64,000 nucleotides of DNA from Hymenobacter nivis (GTDB lineage Bacteria > Bacteroidota > Bacteroidia > Cytophagales > Hymenobacteraceae): the NCBI RefSeq assembly GCF_003149515.1, contig NZ_CP029145.1:124001-188000 (forward strand), in the 5' to 3' direction. The position numbers and the translations under genes were made by a program. Below, piece after piece: positions 53,601-61,040 of this stretch (positions are counted from its first letter, which is position 1; each line of letters begins with the position of its first letter). The notes below the pieces were generated by a model. It did no database searches. It saw nothing but the letters and a program-made list of their open reading frames with translations, and was not told where the DNA came from.

Positions 53601-55218
53601 CGGTGGCGCCCAGCGGCACAAGCTGCCCGAGCTGGTCGAGCAGCAGGGCCTCGTAGCCCGCCAGGGGCCGGCCGATGGTGAGCTTCTGGCCGGGTACGAA
53701 GTCGGTAGCGGTGGCTACCACGGTGGCTTCGGTGGGGCCGTAGGTGTTCACCACGCGGCACTGGCGGCTGGCCCATTTGGCCAGCAGCTCGGGCGGGCAT
53801 ACCTCACCGCCGAGGATGAGCAGGCGCAGGCTTGGTACGGCGCTAGCCAGTAGCGAAAGCAGCGTGGGCACAGTCGAAAACACCGTTACCTGGTTGGTGC
53901 TCAAGAAGTCGGGGAGAGCGTCGGGCGCCTTCATGGTCTCCTCGGGCACGGGCACCAGGGCGGCCCCGGCGGCCCAGGCCAGCCACAGCTCTTCCAGCGA
54001 CGCATCGAAGGCCACCGAAAAGCCCTGCGCCACGCGGTCCTGCGGGGTGGTTTGGAACAGCAGCTGCTCGGCCCGCACCAGGTGGCAGATGCTGCGGTGC
54101 GGGATGAGCACGCCCTTGGGCAGCCCCGTGGTGCCGGAGGTGTAGATGACGTAGGCAATGGACTCGGGGCCCCCAGCCACGGGGCCCAGCGGTGCGGCGG
54201 GGGCCCCGGCCGGCGCTTCGGCCAGGTTCAGCACCTGGCCGGGCCAGGCGGCGAGGTAGTCGGATGGGGCGTCGTTCACGAGCAGGGCCCGGGCCCCGCA
54301 ATCGTTGAGGATGAACGTGACGCGGTCGGCGGGATAGGAGAGATCGAGGGGCACGTAGGCGGCCCCTGCCTTCAGCACAGCCAGCATGCCGGCGTACAGC
54401 TCCACCGACTTGTGCATGAGCAGGCCCACGAAGTCGCCGGCCCGCACGCCGGCCGCTTGCAGGCGCGCGGCCAGGGCGTCGGCCTGCGCGTTCAGTTCGT
54501 GGTAGGGCACGGCGCGGCCGGCCCACTGCACGGCCGTCTGGTTGGGGTAGGTGCGGGCGGTTTCCTCGAACAGCCGGTGCAGCTGCTGGGGCCCCCCGGT
54601 GGGCACGCGCTGGGGCACGGTGCTGAACTGTCGCAGCTGCGCCACCTCATCGGGGGCCAGGAAAAACACGTGGCCCACGGTGGCGCCCGGCGCCGTGGCC
54701 AACTGCTCGAACACGCTTTGCACGTGAGCGGGCATGAAGAGCTCGACGCGCAGCCCGCCCGTGGCCTCGGCGCAGCTGAAGCCCACGGCCACGGCCCCGG
54801 GCTGCTCGAAGCCCAGCGTCACGCACCAAGCCTGGTCGGGGCGCTGGGCCTCGGGAGCGGGGAAGGAAATGCGGGCCCGCATGATGCCCGCGCCCAGCTC
54901 CTCGGCCACGCCGGCCAGGGCCAGGGCGAGCTGGGCAGTGGCTTCGGCCTCTACTTCGGCCAGCGTGAGGGTGTCGTGCAGGCCCAGCGTCACAGCGGCG
55001 GCGGGGAAGTCGAGCGCCGCGTTGGCGATGTGCAGCGTGGCCTGCAGCTGGGCCGGGGAGCGCTCGGGCTGGTGGCGGTAATACACCACCGCAAAGGCGG
55101 CCAGGTAGCTGGCAATCAGCTTTTCCTTCTTCCGAAACAGGATTTCAAATTCGGGGACTGGTGGAGTCGGGTCGGGTGCGGGTGGCGGCGAAACCAGCGG
55201 TTCGTTAACGTCGAGCAT
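50695..55218 (-). CDS. Pls-like single-module NRPS with C-terminal membrane/tandem soluble domains
   Basis: A 1507-residue protein. Residues 1-205: extra N-terminal domain (possibly condensation-derived; no HHxxxDG). 210-700: adenylation domain with YTSGTTGLPKG (359-369), NTYGPTEATV (491-500), YRTGDLAR (579-586), GRIDTQVKIRGFRVE (597-611) and SGKVDRKAL (688-696, Lys690). 715-785: carrier domain, DDFFEIGGNSL with Ser747. Then six predicted helices in three pairs (about 812-838/850-880, 1044-1064/1080-1105, 1290-1312/1318-1348), each followed by a soluble repeat: EYPLWGLYYVRFW and LLGARIGHGVYL; TLPLYSLAYVRHW and LLGAKVGRRAEI; KPLWSSYVWRNEL and LMGSRIGHSVYL. This A-T-(TM2-C)3 plan is that of epsilon-poly-L-lysine synthetase. 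Product unproven. Confidence 0.93.
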   Translation of the reverse strand: MLDVNEPLVSPPPAPDPTPPVPEFEILFRKKEKLIASYLAAFAVVYYRHQPERSPAQLQATLHIANAALDFPAAAVTLGLHDTLTLAEVEAEATAQLALALAGVAEELGAGIMRARISFPAPEAQRPDQAWCVTLGFEQPGAVAVGFSCAEATGGLRVELFMPAHVQSVFEQLATAPGATVGHVFFLAPDEVAQLRQFSTVPQRVPTGGPQQLHRLFEETARTYPNQTAVQWAGRAVPYHELNAQADALAARLQAAGVRAGDFVGLLMHKSVELYAGMLAVLKAGAAYVPLDLSYPADRVTFILNDCGARALLVNDAPSDYLAAWPGQVLNLAEAPAGAPAAPLGPVAGGPESIAYVIYTSGTTGLPKGVLIPHRSICHLVRAEQLLFQTTPQDRVAQGFSVAFDASLEELWLAWAAGAALVPVPEETMKAPDALPDFLSTNQVTVFSTVPTLLSLLASAVPSLRLLILGGEVCPPELLAKWASRQCRVVNTYGPTEATVVATATDFVPGQKLTIGRPLAGYEALLLDQLGQLVPLGATGELCIGGPALAAGYLNRPELTAAKFNTVAELATGFSGRLYRTGDLARFEADGNVDFLGRIDTQVKIRGFRVELAEIESLLLQWPGIRNAAVALKTDDDGVQKLIAYLILDPAHPLLDAKAVRAYLRERLAPYMMPAALVPLASFPLLTSGKVDRKALPYPVVGDAAPTRELALPRTPTEAAVYAAWQKRFDTSDLSTTDDFFEIGGNSLLASLIISELRQQPQFAGLSVKEMYTRRTIEALAQAVDAAAAAAPAAAAEGPAGPPVPHASQATRVFTAVLQAAAVFLFYLVPVLILNTSIAVRPWLQAQADWAIVALVAAAVLAYVPVACGLVILFKWLIIGRFKAGEYPLWGLYYVRFWVVKKLVEAAPTQLLSATPYLNVFYRLLGARIGHGVYLGSTRLMTFDLLTLDDGASIAREAGLLGYRIERDRLILGPIRVGRDAYVGLRAILENDTELGDEAELDDLSVMAAGQRVPAREGWQGSPSQRVRTLAGAVPSRVRPGAPYMVVQTLAIALMLLLPTSASVPVFGFFYEAVERYGLLPALLTLVPLAAAYVLVLGALLALTKRFVAGRQLAGTLPLYSLAYVRHWLADAVLAQSLSVLKPLYATIYAPFWLRLLGAKVGRRAEISTLNHISADHLTVGAGAFLADSVSVGAPRVQRGQVAVETTVVGARTFIGNSAVLAGGTVLGTGQLIGALSTAPPAGAPANTSWVGSPAFLLPNRRVSATFTDALTFDPPAHLVWARGAMEFFKITLPFAFVSATFAAVYHYCAWHLRNGYPFWISALLGTGVLVGTVLALSLLTAATKWVLIGCYRPSEKPLWSSYVWRNELVNSLCESYVFLYWVTPLLGTPFATSFFLLMGSRIGHSVYLDTTEITEFDLAWVADHAVLNNGSTIQTHLFEDRIMKMSTLRIGRYATVGTSAVVLYDSVIGPGATLKSLSLLMKGETLPANTRWQGIPCAFIPGGVNG

Positions 55219-55547
55219 GGGAGCGGGGGGCCCGCGCCGGGGGCCCGGGCGGGGCCCCCGGCGCGGCGGGTATGAAAGAAAGGCGGCGTGAAAGAAGCGC
55301 GGCGTTAAAGCTAGAAGCGCCGCAAAGGTTTTTGATGAAGGTAACGCGTCCCCGGCCCGGTCGGTTACCCCGGCCCGAGTCAGTGCAAGGATTGCGCCAG
55401 GCGAGGCCCCGGCGGCGGGGCTGCCCGGCCAAAGCCGGGCGCTGGTCGGTACAATCGGCCGGTCGGTCGGGCCGGCCGCCGGCGGGGCAGGCCCGGGCCT
55501 AAATTTGCCTTTCCGCTTGCCTACCTTTTTGCCGTTAAGAGGCTATC
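55219..55547. other. Intergenic, GC-rich, no gene seen
   Basis: Leader region of the Pls-like gene (minus strand). Very GC-rich with GGGGCCCC-type runs; no convincing ORF and no clear TAnnTTTG box found on the minus strand. Confidence 0.45.
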
Positions 55548-55683
55548 TATACTCGTCGCGAAGTGATTTGCGAAAAAGCAGTAGGGTGCGGGGCTTGCCC
55601 CCGCCCGCCGTTGCGCAAACCGCGCGCCAATTGTGCAACGACGGGCGGGGGCAAGCCCCGCACCCTACTGCGCGACGAGTATA
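55548..55683. repeat. Family B palindromic element, copy B4 (longest form)
   Basis: Outer ends TATACTCGTCGCG / CGCGACGAGTATA; core GTAGGGTGCGGGGCTTGCCC / GGGCAAGCCCCGCACCCTAC. Its left arm includes TGATTTGCGAAAAAG, which in copy B1 appears on the right, showing that the internal segment can be on either side. Confidence 0.9.
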
Positions 55684-55751
55684 AATAGGTGCTTGTCATC
55701 CAGACGAAGGAGGGATATGATCATCAATGAAGCTGCTCTAGGAAGTCGTCA

Positions 55752-55850
55752 GGACGTCATGCTGAGCTTATCGAAGCATCTCTACCGCTTCTTTAAACGA
55801 TTGATTTAGTGTGCGGGAGAGATGCTTCGGCTACGCTCAGCATGACGTTC
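55752..55850. repeat. Family A palindromic element, copy A8
   Basis: GACGTCATGCTGAGCTTATC at left, CTACGCTCAGCATGACGTTC at right. About 50 bp before the LytS-type kinase start, so it may lie in its leader. Confidence 0.85.
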
Positions 55851-55898
55851 TTTTCGGTGCAAAATATTTTACGCTTGTTACTTACTGGCCCAATACTT

Positions 55899-57014
55899 AT
55901 GGCTGATTTTTCTCCCCGGCGCGCCCTCCAGCCGCTGATCCATGTGCTGGTGTGGGGGCTGTTCGGGCTCACGTTTCTGCTGTTTCACCCGCTCACCGGG
56001 CGCGTCGTCATGCCCCCGCAGTTCTGGGTGAAGCAGGGCCTGATGCTGGCCGTGTGGGTAGGCGCCTTCTACCTCACAGTGGGCGTCAGCGTGCCGCGGC
56101 TGCTGTTTCGGGGGCACACGGGCTGGTTTGTGGGGGCCCTGGTGGCCACGGCCGCGCTGCTGCTGCTGGCCAACTACGGCCTGGAAAAGCAGCTGCACCT
56201 GCGCGAGCTGATGGACCGCGCCTTCCACGCGGCCACCCAGCCGGCGGGCGCGGGGCCCCAGCTGCTGCGGGCCCGCGGCAGCCTGCGGGGCCCCCGCGGC
56301 GCGTTCCGCTTCGATGCCACCAGCACGCTCATTACGCTGCTGGTGCTGGGCATCGCCACCAGCATCACGGTGGTGCAGCGCTGGCAAAACGAGGCCCAGG
56401 GCCGCGAGCGGCTGGAGCAGCAGCGCGTGCTTTCGGAGCTGGCCTCGCTGAAGGCCCAAATCAACCCGCACTTCTTCTTCAATACGCTCAACAACATCTA
56501 CGCCCTCACGCTGCTCGATGGCGAGCAGGCGCGCGCGGCTATCCACCGCCTCTCGCGCATGATGCGCTACGTGCTCTACGACACGGCCGCAGGCCCCACG
56601 CTGCTCAGCCAGGAGGTGGCCTTCATCCAGGACTATATCACCCTGATGCAGCTGCGCCTCACCGACCGCGTGACGGTGGAATTCGCGCCGCCCGCGCCGC
56701 TGCGCGACGTGCCACTGGCCCCCATGCTGCTGCTGCCCTTCGTCGAAAATGCTTTTAAGCACGGCGCGGCGGCTTCGCATACCAGCCGCATTGTTGTGGC
56801 CCTGCGCCAGCCCACGCCCCACACGCTGGCCTTGGAAGTACGCAACACGCTGCTGCCCACGCCCACCACCGACCTGGCCGGCAGCAACGGCATCGGCCTG
56901 GCCAACACCCGCCGCCGCCTCGAACTCCTCTACCCCGGCCGCTACGACCTGCGCGTAACCGAGCGCACCCCCACCAACGAGTACCTGGTGGAGCTGGCGC
57001 TGACGGTGGAGTAG
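55899..57014 (+). CDS. LytS/AlgZ-type sensor histidine kinase
   Basis: A 371-residue inner-membrane kinase of the His_kinase (PF06580) type. The start at 55899 opens directly on the protein body; an earlier frame from 55809 runs through family A element A8. Four membrane helices (about 14-32, 45-65, 75-93, 141-160), then a coiled-coil-like stretch and ASLKAQINPHFFFNTLNNIY with phospho-acceptor His191. ATPase motifs: PFVENAFKHGA and GIGLANTRRRLELLYPG. Pairs with the LytTR regulator downstream. Confidence 0.92.
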   Translation: MADFSPRRALQPLIHVLVWGLFGLTFLLFHPLTGRVVMPPQFWVKQGLMLAVWVGAFYLTVGVSVPRLLFRGHTGWFVGALVATAALLLLANYGLEKQLHLRELMDRAFHAATQPAGAGPQLLRARGSLRGPRGAFRFDATSTLITLLVLGIATSITVVQRWQNEAQGRERLEQQRVLSELASLKAQINPHFFFNTLNNIYALTLLDGEQARAAIHRLSRMMRYVLYDTAAGPTLLSQEVAFIQDYITLMQLRLTDRVTVEFAPPAPLRDVPLAPMLLLPFVENAFKHGAAASHTSRIVVALRQPTPHTLALEVRNTLLPTPTTDLAGSNGIGLANTRRRLELLYPGRYDLRVTERTPTNEYLVELALTVE

Positions 57015-57084
57015 CCGGTGAGATTTAAGGGCGCTGTGGCGATTTTATAAAAGCCATCTACTAAGAAGTCATCGAAAACAATCA

Positions 57085-57182
57085 GAACGTCATGCTGAGC
57101 GCAGTCGAAGCATCTCTACCGCAGCAGTAAAATTGAATAGTTGCGCAGTAGAGGTGCTCCGCTGCGCTCTGCATGACGTTCA
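57085..57182. repeat. Family A palindromic element, copy A9
   Basis: GAACGTCATGCTGAGCGCAG at left, CTGCGCTCTGCATGACGTTC at right; lies between the LytS-type kinase and LytTR regulator genes. Confidence 0.85.
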
Positions 57183-57228
57183 GATCCCCCAAACTACCTT
57201 ACCAAATAAAGCTTACGAATTACTGCCC

Positions 57229-57963
57229 ATGTCCACCGTTCTCAAGTGCATTGCCGTCGACGACGAGCCGCTGGCCCTGGGGCTGGTTTGCTCGTTCATT
57301 GAAAAAACGCCGTTTCTGGAGCTGGTGGGGCGCTACGACAACGGCGTGGCTGCCCTGCACGGCCTGCACGCGCTGCCCCCGGGCGGCGTCGACGTAGCGT
57401 TTCTCGACATTCAGATGCAGGAGCTCAACGGCCTGGAGCTGGCCCGCGTGCTGGCCCAGGCCGGGGGGCCCCGGGTGGTGTTCACCACCGCCTTCAGCCA
57501 GTACGCCGTGGAAGGCTACCGCGTCGACGCCCTCGACTACCTGGTGAAGCCCTTCAACTACGAGGAGTTTTTGCGGGCCGCTGGCAAGGCCCGTGCCTAC
57601 GCCGAGCGTGACCAGGCCGCCGCCGCCCCCGCGCCGCCCGAGGAAGACAGCATTTTCCTAAAAGTAGAGTACCAGCTTGTGCGGGTGCTGCTGGCCGATA
57701 TCTTGTACGTTGAGGGGCTGAAGGACTATGTGAAAGTGCACCTCAAAAGCTCGCCCCGGGCCCTGCTCTCGCTGCTGAGCCTGCGGGCCATGGAAGAAAA
57801 ATTGCCGGCCCGGCGCTTCCTGCGCATCCACCGTTCATTCATCGTGGCGCTCGACAAAATTGAGGCTGTGCGCCGCCTCACCGTGCAAATTGGCGAGGCC
57901 ACGCTGCCCGTGGGCGACCAGTACAAGGAGGCGTTTGGGCAATTCCTGAGCCGCTGGATCTGA
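57229..57963 (+). CDS. LytTR-family response regulator
   Basis: A 244-residue DNA-binding response regulator. Receiver: CIAVDDEPLAL (Asp11/Asp12), VAFLDIQM with phospho-acceptor Asp60, YLVKPF Lys switch. LytTR domain from about 140: FLKVEYQLVRVLLADILYVE, DYVKVHL, FLRIHRSFIVALDKIEAV. The start at 57229 is used; a longer frame from 57133 reads through family A element A9. Partner of the kinase at 55899; target genes unknown. Confidence 0.93.
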   Translation: MSTVLKCIAVDDEPLALGLVCSFIEKTPFLELVGRYDNGVAALHGLHALPPGGVDVAFLDIQMQELNGLELARVLAQAGGPRVVFTTAFSQYAVEGYRVDALDYLVKPFNYEEFLRAAGKARAYAERDQAAAAPAPPEEDSIFLKVEYQLVRVLLADILYVEGLKDYVKVHLKSSPRALLSLLSLRAMEEKLPARRFLRIHRSFIVALDKIEAVRRLTVQIGEATLPVGDQYKEAFGQFLSRWI

Positions 57964-58150
57964 GGCTGCCCGGGGCCCCAGTGCGGCCCTTTTCGCCCGG
58001 GAAGGGGCCCCGAACTATTGGCCGGTGCAGCGCCAGGGCGGGGCCGCCCGGGGCACTAAACCGTAGCCCGTTGCCGTTGGTGGGGCCATGCCGGGCCCCG
58101 AAAGCTCAAAAGTAGTTGGGTGGGCAAGCAACCATCAGATAGGTTTCGGG
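57964..58150. other. Intergenic, no gene seen
   Basis: GC-rich 3' part contains GGGGCCCC motifs and a GGGAAGGGGCCCC run downstream of the LytTR gene. No coding region. Confidence 0.45.
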
Positions 58151-58158
58151 TATCTTTG
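58151..58158 (+). promoter_or_regulatory. Bacteroidota -7 promoter box for the Kelch-like lipoprotein gene
   Basis: TATCTTTG, an exact TAnnTTTG, 42 bp before the ATG at 58200. Placement and sequence are typical of Bacteroidota promoters; the -33 box is degenerate. Confidence 0.7.
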
Positions 58159-58199
58159 CGGCGTACGACATCCATTTTGCTTACTCCATTTTTCTTTTC

Positions 58200-59231
58200 A
58201 TGAAGAATTTTTTTCCAGTCGTTTTGCTTGCGCTGGCGACCTTAAGCCTCGGTTCCTGCAAAAAAACTCCCGATACCACCACCGCTACCGGCGTTTGGAC
58301 CCGCAGTGCGTATTTCGGCGGCTTGAAGCGCAGCGGAGCCGTGAGCTTCACTATTGGCAGCACGGCCTACACTGGCCTGGGCATGAACGGTACGGATACC
58401 CTCGGTGCTTTCAAAGACTTTTACGCTTACAGCGCCTCTTCCAACAGCTGGACCCAAGTAGCCCGTTTTCCGGGTAAGGGCCGCTACCTGGCCGTGGCCT
58501 TTTCCGACGCCAACTATGGCTACGTGGGCACCGGCTACGACGGTCTGAACTACCTGAGCGACTTCTGGAAGTACGACCCCACCAAGAACACCTGGTCGCA
58601 GATTGCCTCGTTCCCGTCGGCCCGCTACGGCGCCGTGGCCTTCACCGCTAAAAATGTGGGGTACGTGGGCACCGGCAATACTGGCAACACCCAAAACGAC
58701 TTTTACCAGTACAACGCTACCGCCAACACCTGGTCGGCCATCAATAGCTTCCCCGGGGCCAAGCGCCAGGGCGCCTCGGCTTTCACGGTCAACGACAAAG
58801 GCTATGTGATGCTGGGCACGGACAACGCCGCCTACCCCACTGACGTGTACTCCTACGACCCCAGCACCAGCACCTGGACGGCCCGCCGCCCGCTCATTCA
58901 GCACTCGGCTACGTCGGCCGATGCTTTGGACTACGACTATACCCTCGTGCCCCGCGCCAATGCCGCCAGCTTCGCAGTGGGCTCGATGGGCTACATTGCC
59001 ACGGGTACCAAAGGCGCGGTGCAGGCTGACTGCTGGGTCTATAGCCCAACTGATGATACCTGGACGGTGAAAACGGCCTTCAACGCCACGACCGGCGGCG
59101 GCGGTGGCGTGGGCCGCTCCAACGGCGTTGGGTTCGCCATTGGCAGCATGGGCTACGTGGGCTTGGGCGTAACGGGCACCACGCGCCTCGACGATCTGTA
59201 CCAGTTTGCGCCGGATGCAGTTCCTCAATAA
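58200..59231 (+). CDS. Kelch-like propeller lipoprotein
   Basis: A 343-residue lipoprotein (LSLGSC, Cys20). Repeated about 50-residue units of the form GYVGTG ... NDFYQYNATANTWSAINSFP, YSYDPSTSTWTARRP and VYSPTDDTWTV, i.e. Kelch-type blades; roughly six units. Surface or periplasmic ligand-binding role is likely but the ligand is unknown. Overlaps the DUF4270-type gene by 17 bp, indicating translational coupling. Confidence 0.85.
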   Translation: MKNFFPVVLLALATLSLGSCKKTPDTTTATGVWTRSAYFGGLKRSGAVSFTIGSTAYTGLGMNGTDTLGAFKDFYAYSASSNSWTQVARFPGKGRYLAVAFSDANYGYVGTGYDGLNYLSDFWKYDPTKNTWSQIASFPSARYGAVAFTAKNVGYVGTGNTGNTQNDFYQYNATANTWSAINSFPGAKRQGASAFTVNDKGYVMLGTDNAAYPTDVYSYDPSTSTWTARRPLIQHSATSADALDYDYTLVPRANAASFAVGSMGYIATGTKGAVQADCWVYSPTDDTWTVKTAFNATTGGGGGVGRSNGVGFAIGSMGYVGLGVTGTTRLDDLYQFAPDAVPQ

Positions 59232-60558
59232 CGAACGCCACTTGACGAGCCAGCCCCGTACCGGGGCCGGCTTGCTGGGCCTGCTGCTGGCAATAGTGTT
59301 GCTGGCGGGCTGCAAAAAGGGCAACGGCATCAACGACTCGCTGCCCGCGCCCGCGGCGGTGAACCGGGTGGCTTTCTTCACCGACACCTTGACGGTGCGC
59401 ACCAGCACGGTGCTCATCGACTCCATCATTTCGTCGAACAATTCCGGGCTGGTCGTGGGGCGTTACGCCGACCCGCTGTTTGGCACCGTAACGGGCCGGG
59501 GCTACGTGAGCCTTGCCCTCGACGCACCGCTGTTGGTCGACCAAACCCAGGTGTACGACTCGGTGGCGCTGGACATGAGGTCGGATGCCTACCGCTACGG
59601 CGATAGCACGAAAGTGCAGCGGGTAGAAGTGCACCAGCTCCTCAACGCGCTGCGTACCGACGGCAAGCCCTACCATACGAAGGACGACGTGCCCTACAGC
59701 ACCACCGTGCTCGGCCAGCGCCAGTTCCGGCCGGGCACCAAGGCGAAGTCGCTGCACATTCGCCTGAGCAACGTGCTGGGCCAGGTCCTCTGGAACGCCG
59801 GCCAAACCAACCAGCTGACTGCGCAAGAACAGTTGGGGCGCTACCTAAACGGACTGGCCCTGACGCCCGGCGCCACCGACAACGGGGCCCTGCTGCGCTT
59901 TGGGGCGGCCGCCGTGCTGCGCTTGTACCACCACTCCGTCAACGACCCGGCCACGGTGCTTATCTACACCTTCACGGGGGGGCAGAGTCTCCCGCACTTC
60001 TACCACTTAGAAACCGACCGGACGGGTACTGCGCTGGCGGGCCTCACCGCGTTCCGCCAGGCGCTCAGCAGCACGGCCACGGGCAACCGCAGCTTTGTGC
60101 AGGGCACGCTGGGCATTTACACCAAGCTGGAATTCCCGTACCTGCGGTCGCTCAATCAGTTTGGTAACAGCTTGGTACTGAACTCGGCCACGTTGCAGCT
60201 GGCGGTGCCCGGCGCCGTGCGAGACAGCACCGCGGCGCGCCTGCCTATCCTGGGCACGACGCTTACCAACAGCTCCAACCAGATCCGGACAGCGTTTGAT
60301 ACCGGCCTTGCCGGTTTGGCCTCCACGGTTCGGCCTACGGTGATTACTTCGCCCCGGAGCGGCCTGCCGCAGGTCACGTACACCTTCAACTTGTTCAACT
60401 ACATACAAGCCGTACTGGCCGGCACCATTGATAACAACGGCCTGCTGCTGAGCCCGGATGTGCAAGCGCTCGTTTTTAAAGGTGGTGCGCTGGGTAACCA
60501 GGCCAATACCGCTGCGCCGCTGCAAGTCAGGATATACTACACCCGCATCGTGCAATAG
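59215..60558 (+). CDS. DUF4270-family lipoprotein
   Basis: A 447-residue lipoprotein (LLAGC, Cys33). Start taken at ATG 59215; a TTG at 59206 is also in frame. Residues FTDTLTVRTSTVLIDSI, VVGRYADPLFGTVTGRGYVS and VYDSVALDMRSDAYRYGDST are typical of the DUF4270 family found in Bacteroidota envelopes. The C-terminal half contains LNSATLQLAVPG and QVRIYYTRIVQ. Translationally coupled to the Kelch-like gene; biochemical role unknown. A strong terminator follows. Confidence 0.85.
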   Translation: MQFLNNERHLTSQPRTGAGLLGLLLAIVLLAGCKKGNGINDSLPAPAAVNRVAFFTDTLTVRTSTVLIDSIISSNNSGLVVGRYADPLFGTVTGRGYVSLALDAPLLVDQTQVYDSVALDMRSDAYRYGDSTKVQRVEVHQLLNALRTDGKPYHTKDDVPYSTTVLGQRQFRPGTKAKSLHIRLSNVLGQVLWNAGQTNQLTAQEQLGRYLNGLALTPGATDNGALLRFGAAAVLRLYHHSVNDPATVLIYTFTGGQSLPHFYHLETDRTGTALAGLTAFRQALSSTATGNRSFVQGTLGIYTKLEFPYLRSLNQFGNSLVLNSATLQLAVPGAVRDSTAARLPILGTTLTNSSNQIRTAFDTGLAGLASTVRPTVITSPRSGLPQVTYTFNLFNYIQAVLAGTIDNNGLLLSPDVQALVFKGGALGNQANTAAPLQVRIYYTRIVQ

Positions 60559-60576
60559 TCTACCCGCGGGGCCCCT

Positions 60577-60622
60577 AAAAAAGCCGCCGGGCCGCAGCAA
60601 CTGCTGTGGGCCGGCGGCTTTT
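60577..60622. terminator. Bidirectional intrinsic terminator
   Basis: Arms AAAAAAGCCGCCGGGCC and GGGCCGGCGGCTTTT with a 13-nt loop; A-run and T-run at the ends. Terminates the DUF4270-type operon and the degenerate minus-strand gene at 60687. Confidence 0.9.
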
Positions 60623-60686
60623 GCGTTGCGGAGGGGCGGCGGCCCGGGTGCCGGCTGGCGGCACAGGCTGCCAATGGAAATCCCGT

Positions 60687-61040
60687 TCAGCCCGCCACGG
60701 GCAGCGTGAACAGGACGCAGCAGCCGGCCGGCGGCTGGCTTTCCACCCACAGTTGCCCGCCCTGCGCGGCGATGAACTTGCGCGAAATGCTCAGGCCCAG
60801 GCCCGAGCTGCCGGGGCGGGACCCCTGGCACGCCCGCAAACTGCTGGAAGATGCGCTTGTGGTGCACGCGGGCCATGCCGGGGCCCTGGTCGCGCACGCT
60901 CAGCTGCATCATTTCGCCCCACGGCACGGCCTGGATGACGAGCGGGGCCCCCGCGGGCGAGTAGCGGGATGGTGGCCAGGAAGTCGGATTTCAGCTGGTC
61001 GAGCTTTTTGAAGTCCAGTATGTTGCGCAGGCACAGCACG
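60687..61040 (-). pseudogene. Histidine kinase remnant (catalytic end)
   Basis: Pieces of a sensor kinase in different frames: CLRNILDFKKLDQLKSDFLA, immediately before the His box in normal proteins; then a jump to SPAGAPLVIQA ... LSVRDQGPGMARVHHKRIFQ; then SSGLGLSISRKFIAAQGGQL and the stop at 60687-60689. The His box and N-box are deleted and at least two frameshifts are present. On the upstream side it is fused directly to the response-regulator remnant. Confidence 0.85.

Noticed and set aside
50695..55218. Ordinary multimodular NRPS or siderophore synthetase
   Set aside because: Only one adenylation/carrier pair, no complete condensation (HHxxxDG) or thioesterase domain, and three membrane/soluble repeats follow; the Pls-type plan fits better.
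54052..55275. 407-codon plus-strand frame opposite the NRPS
   Set aside because: Opposite canonical adenylation-domain motifs; low-complexity product.
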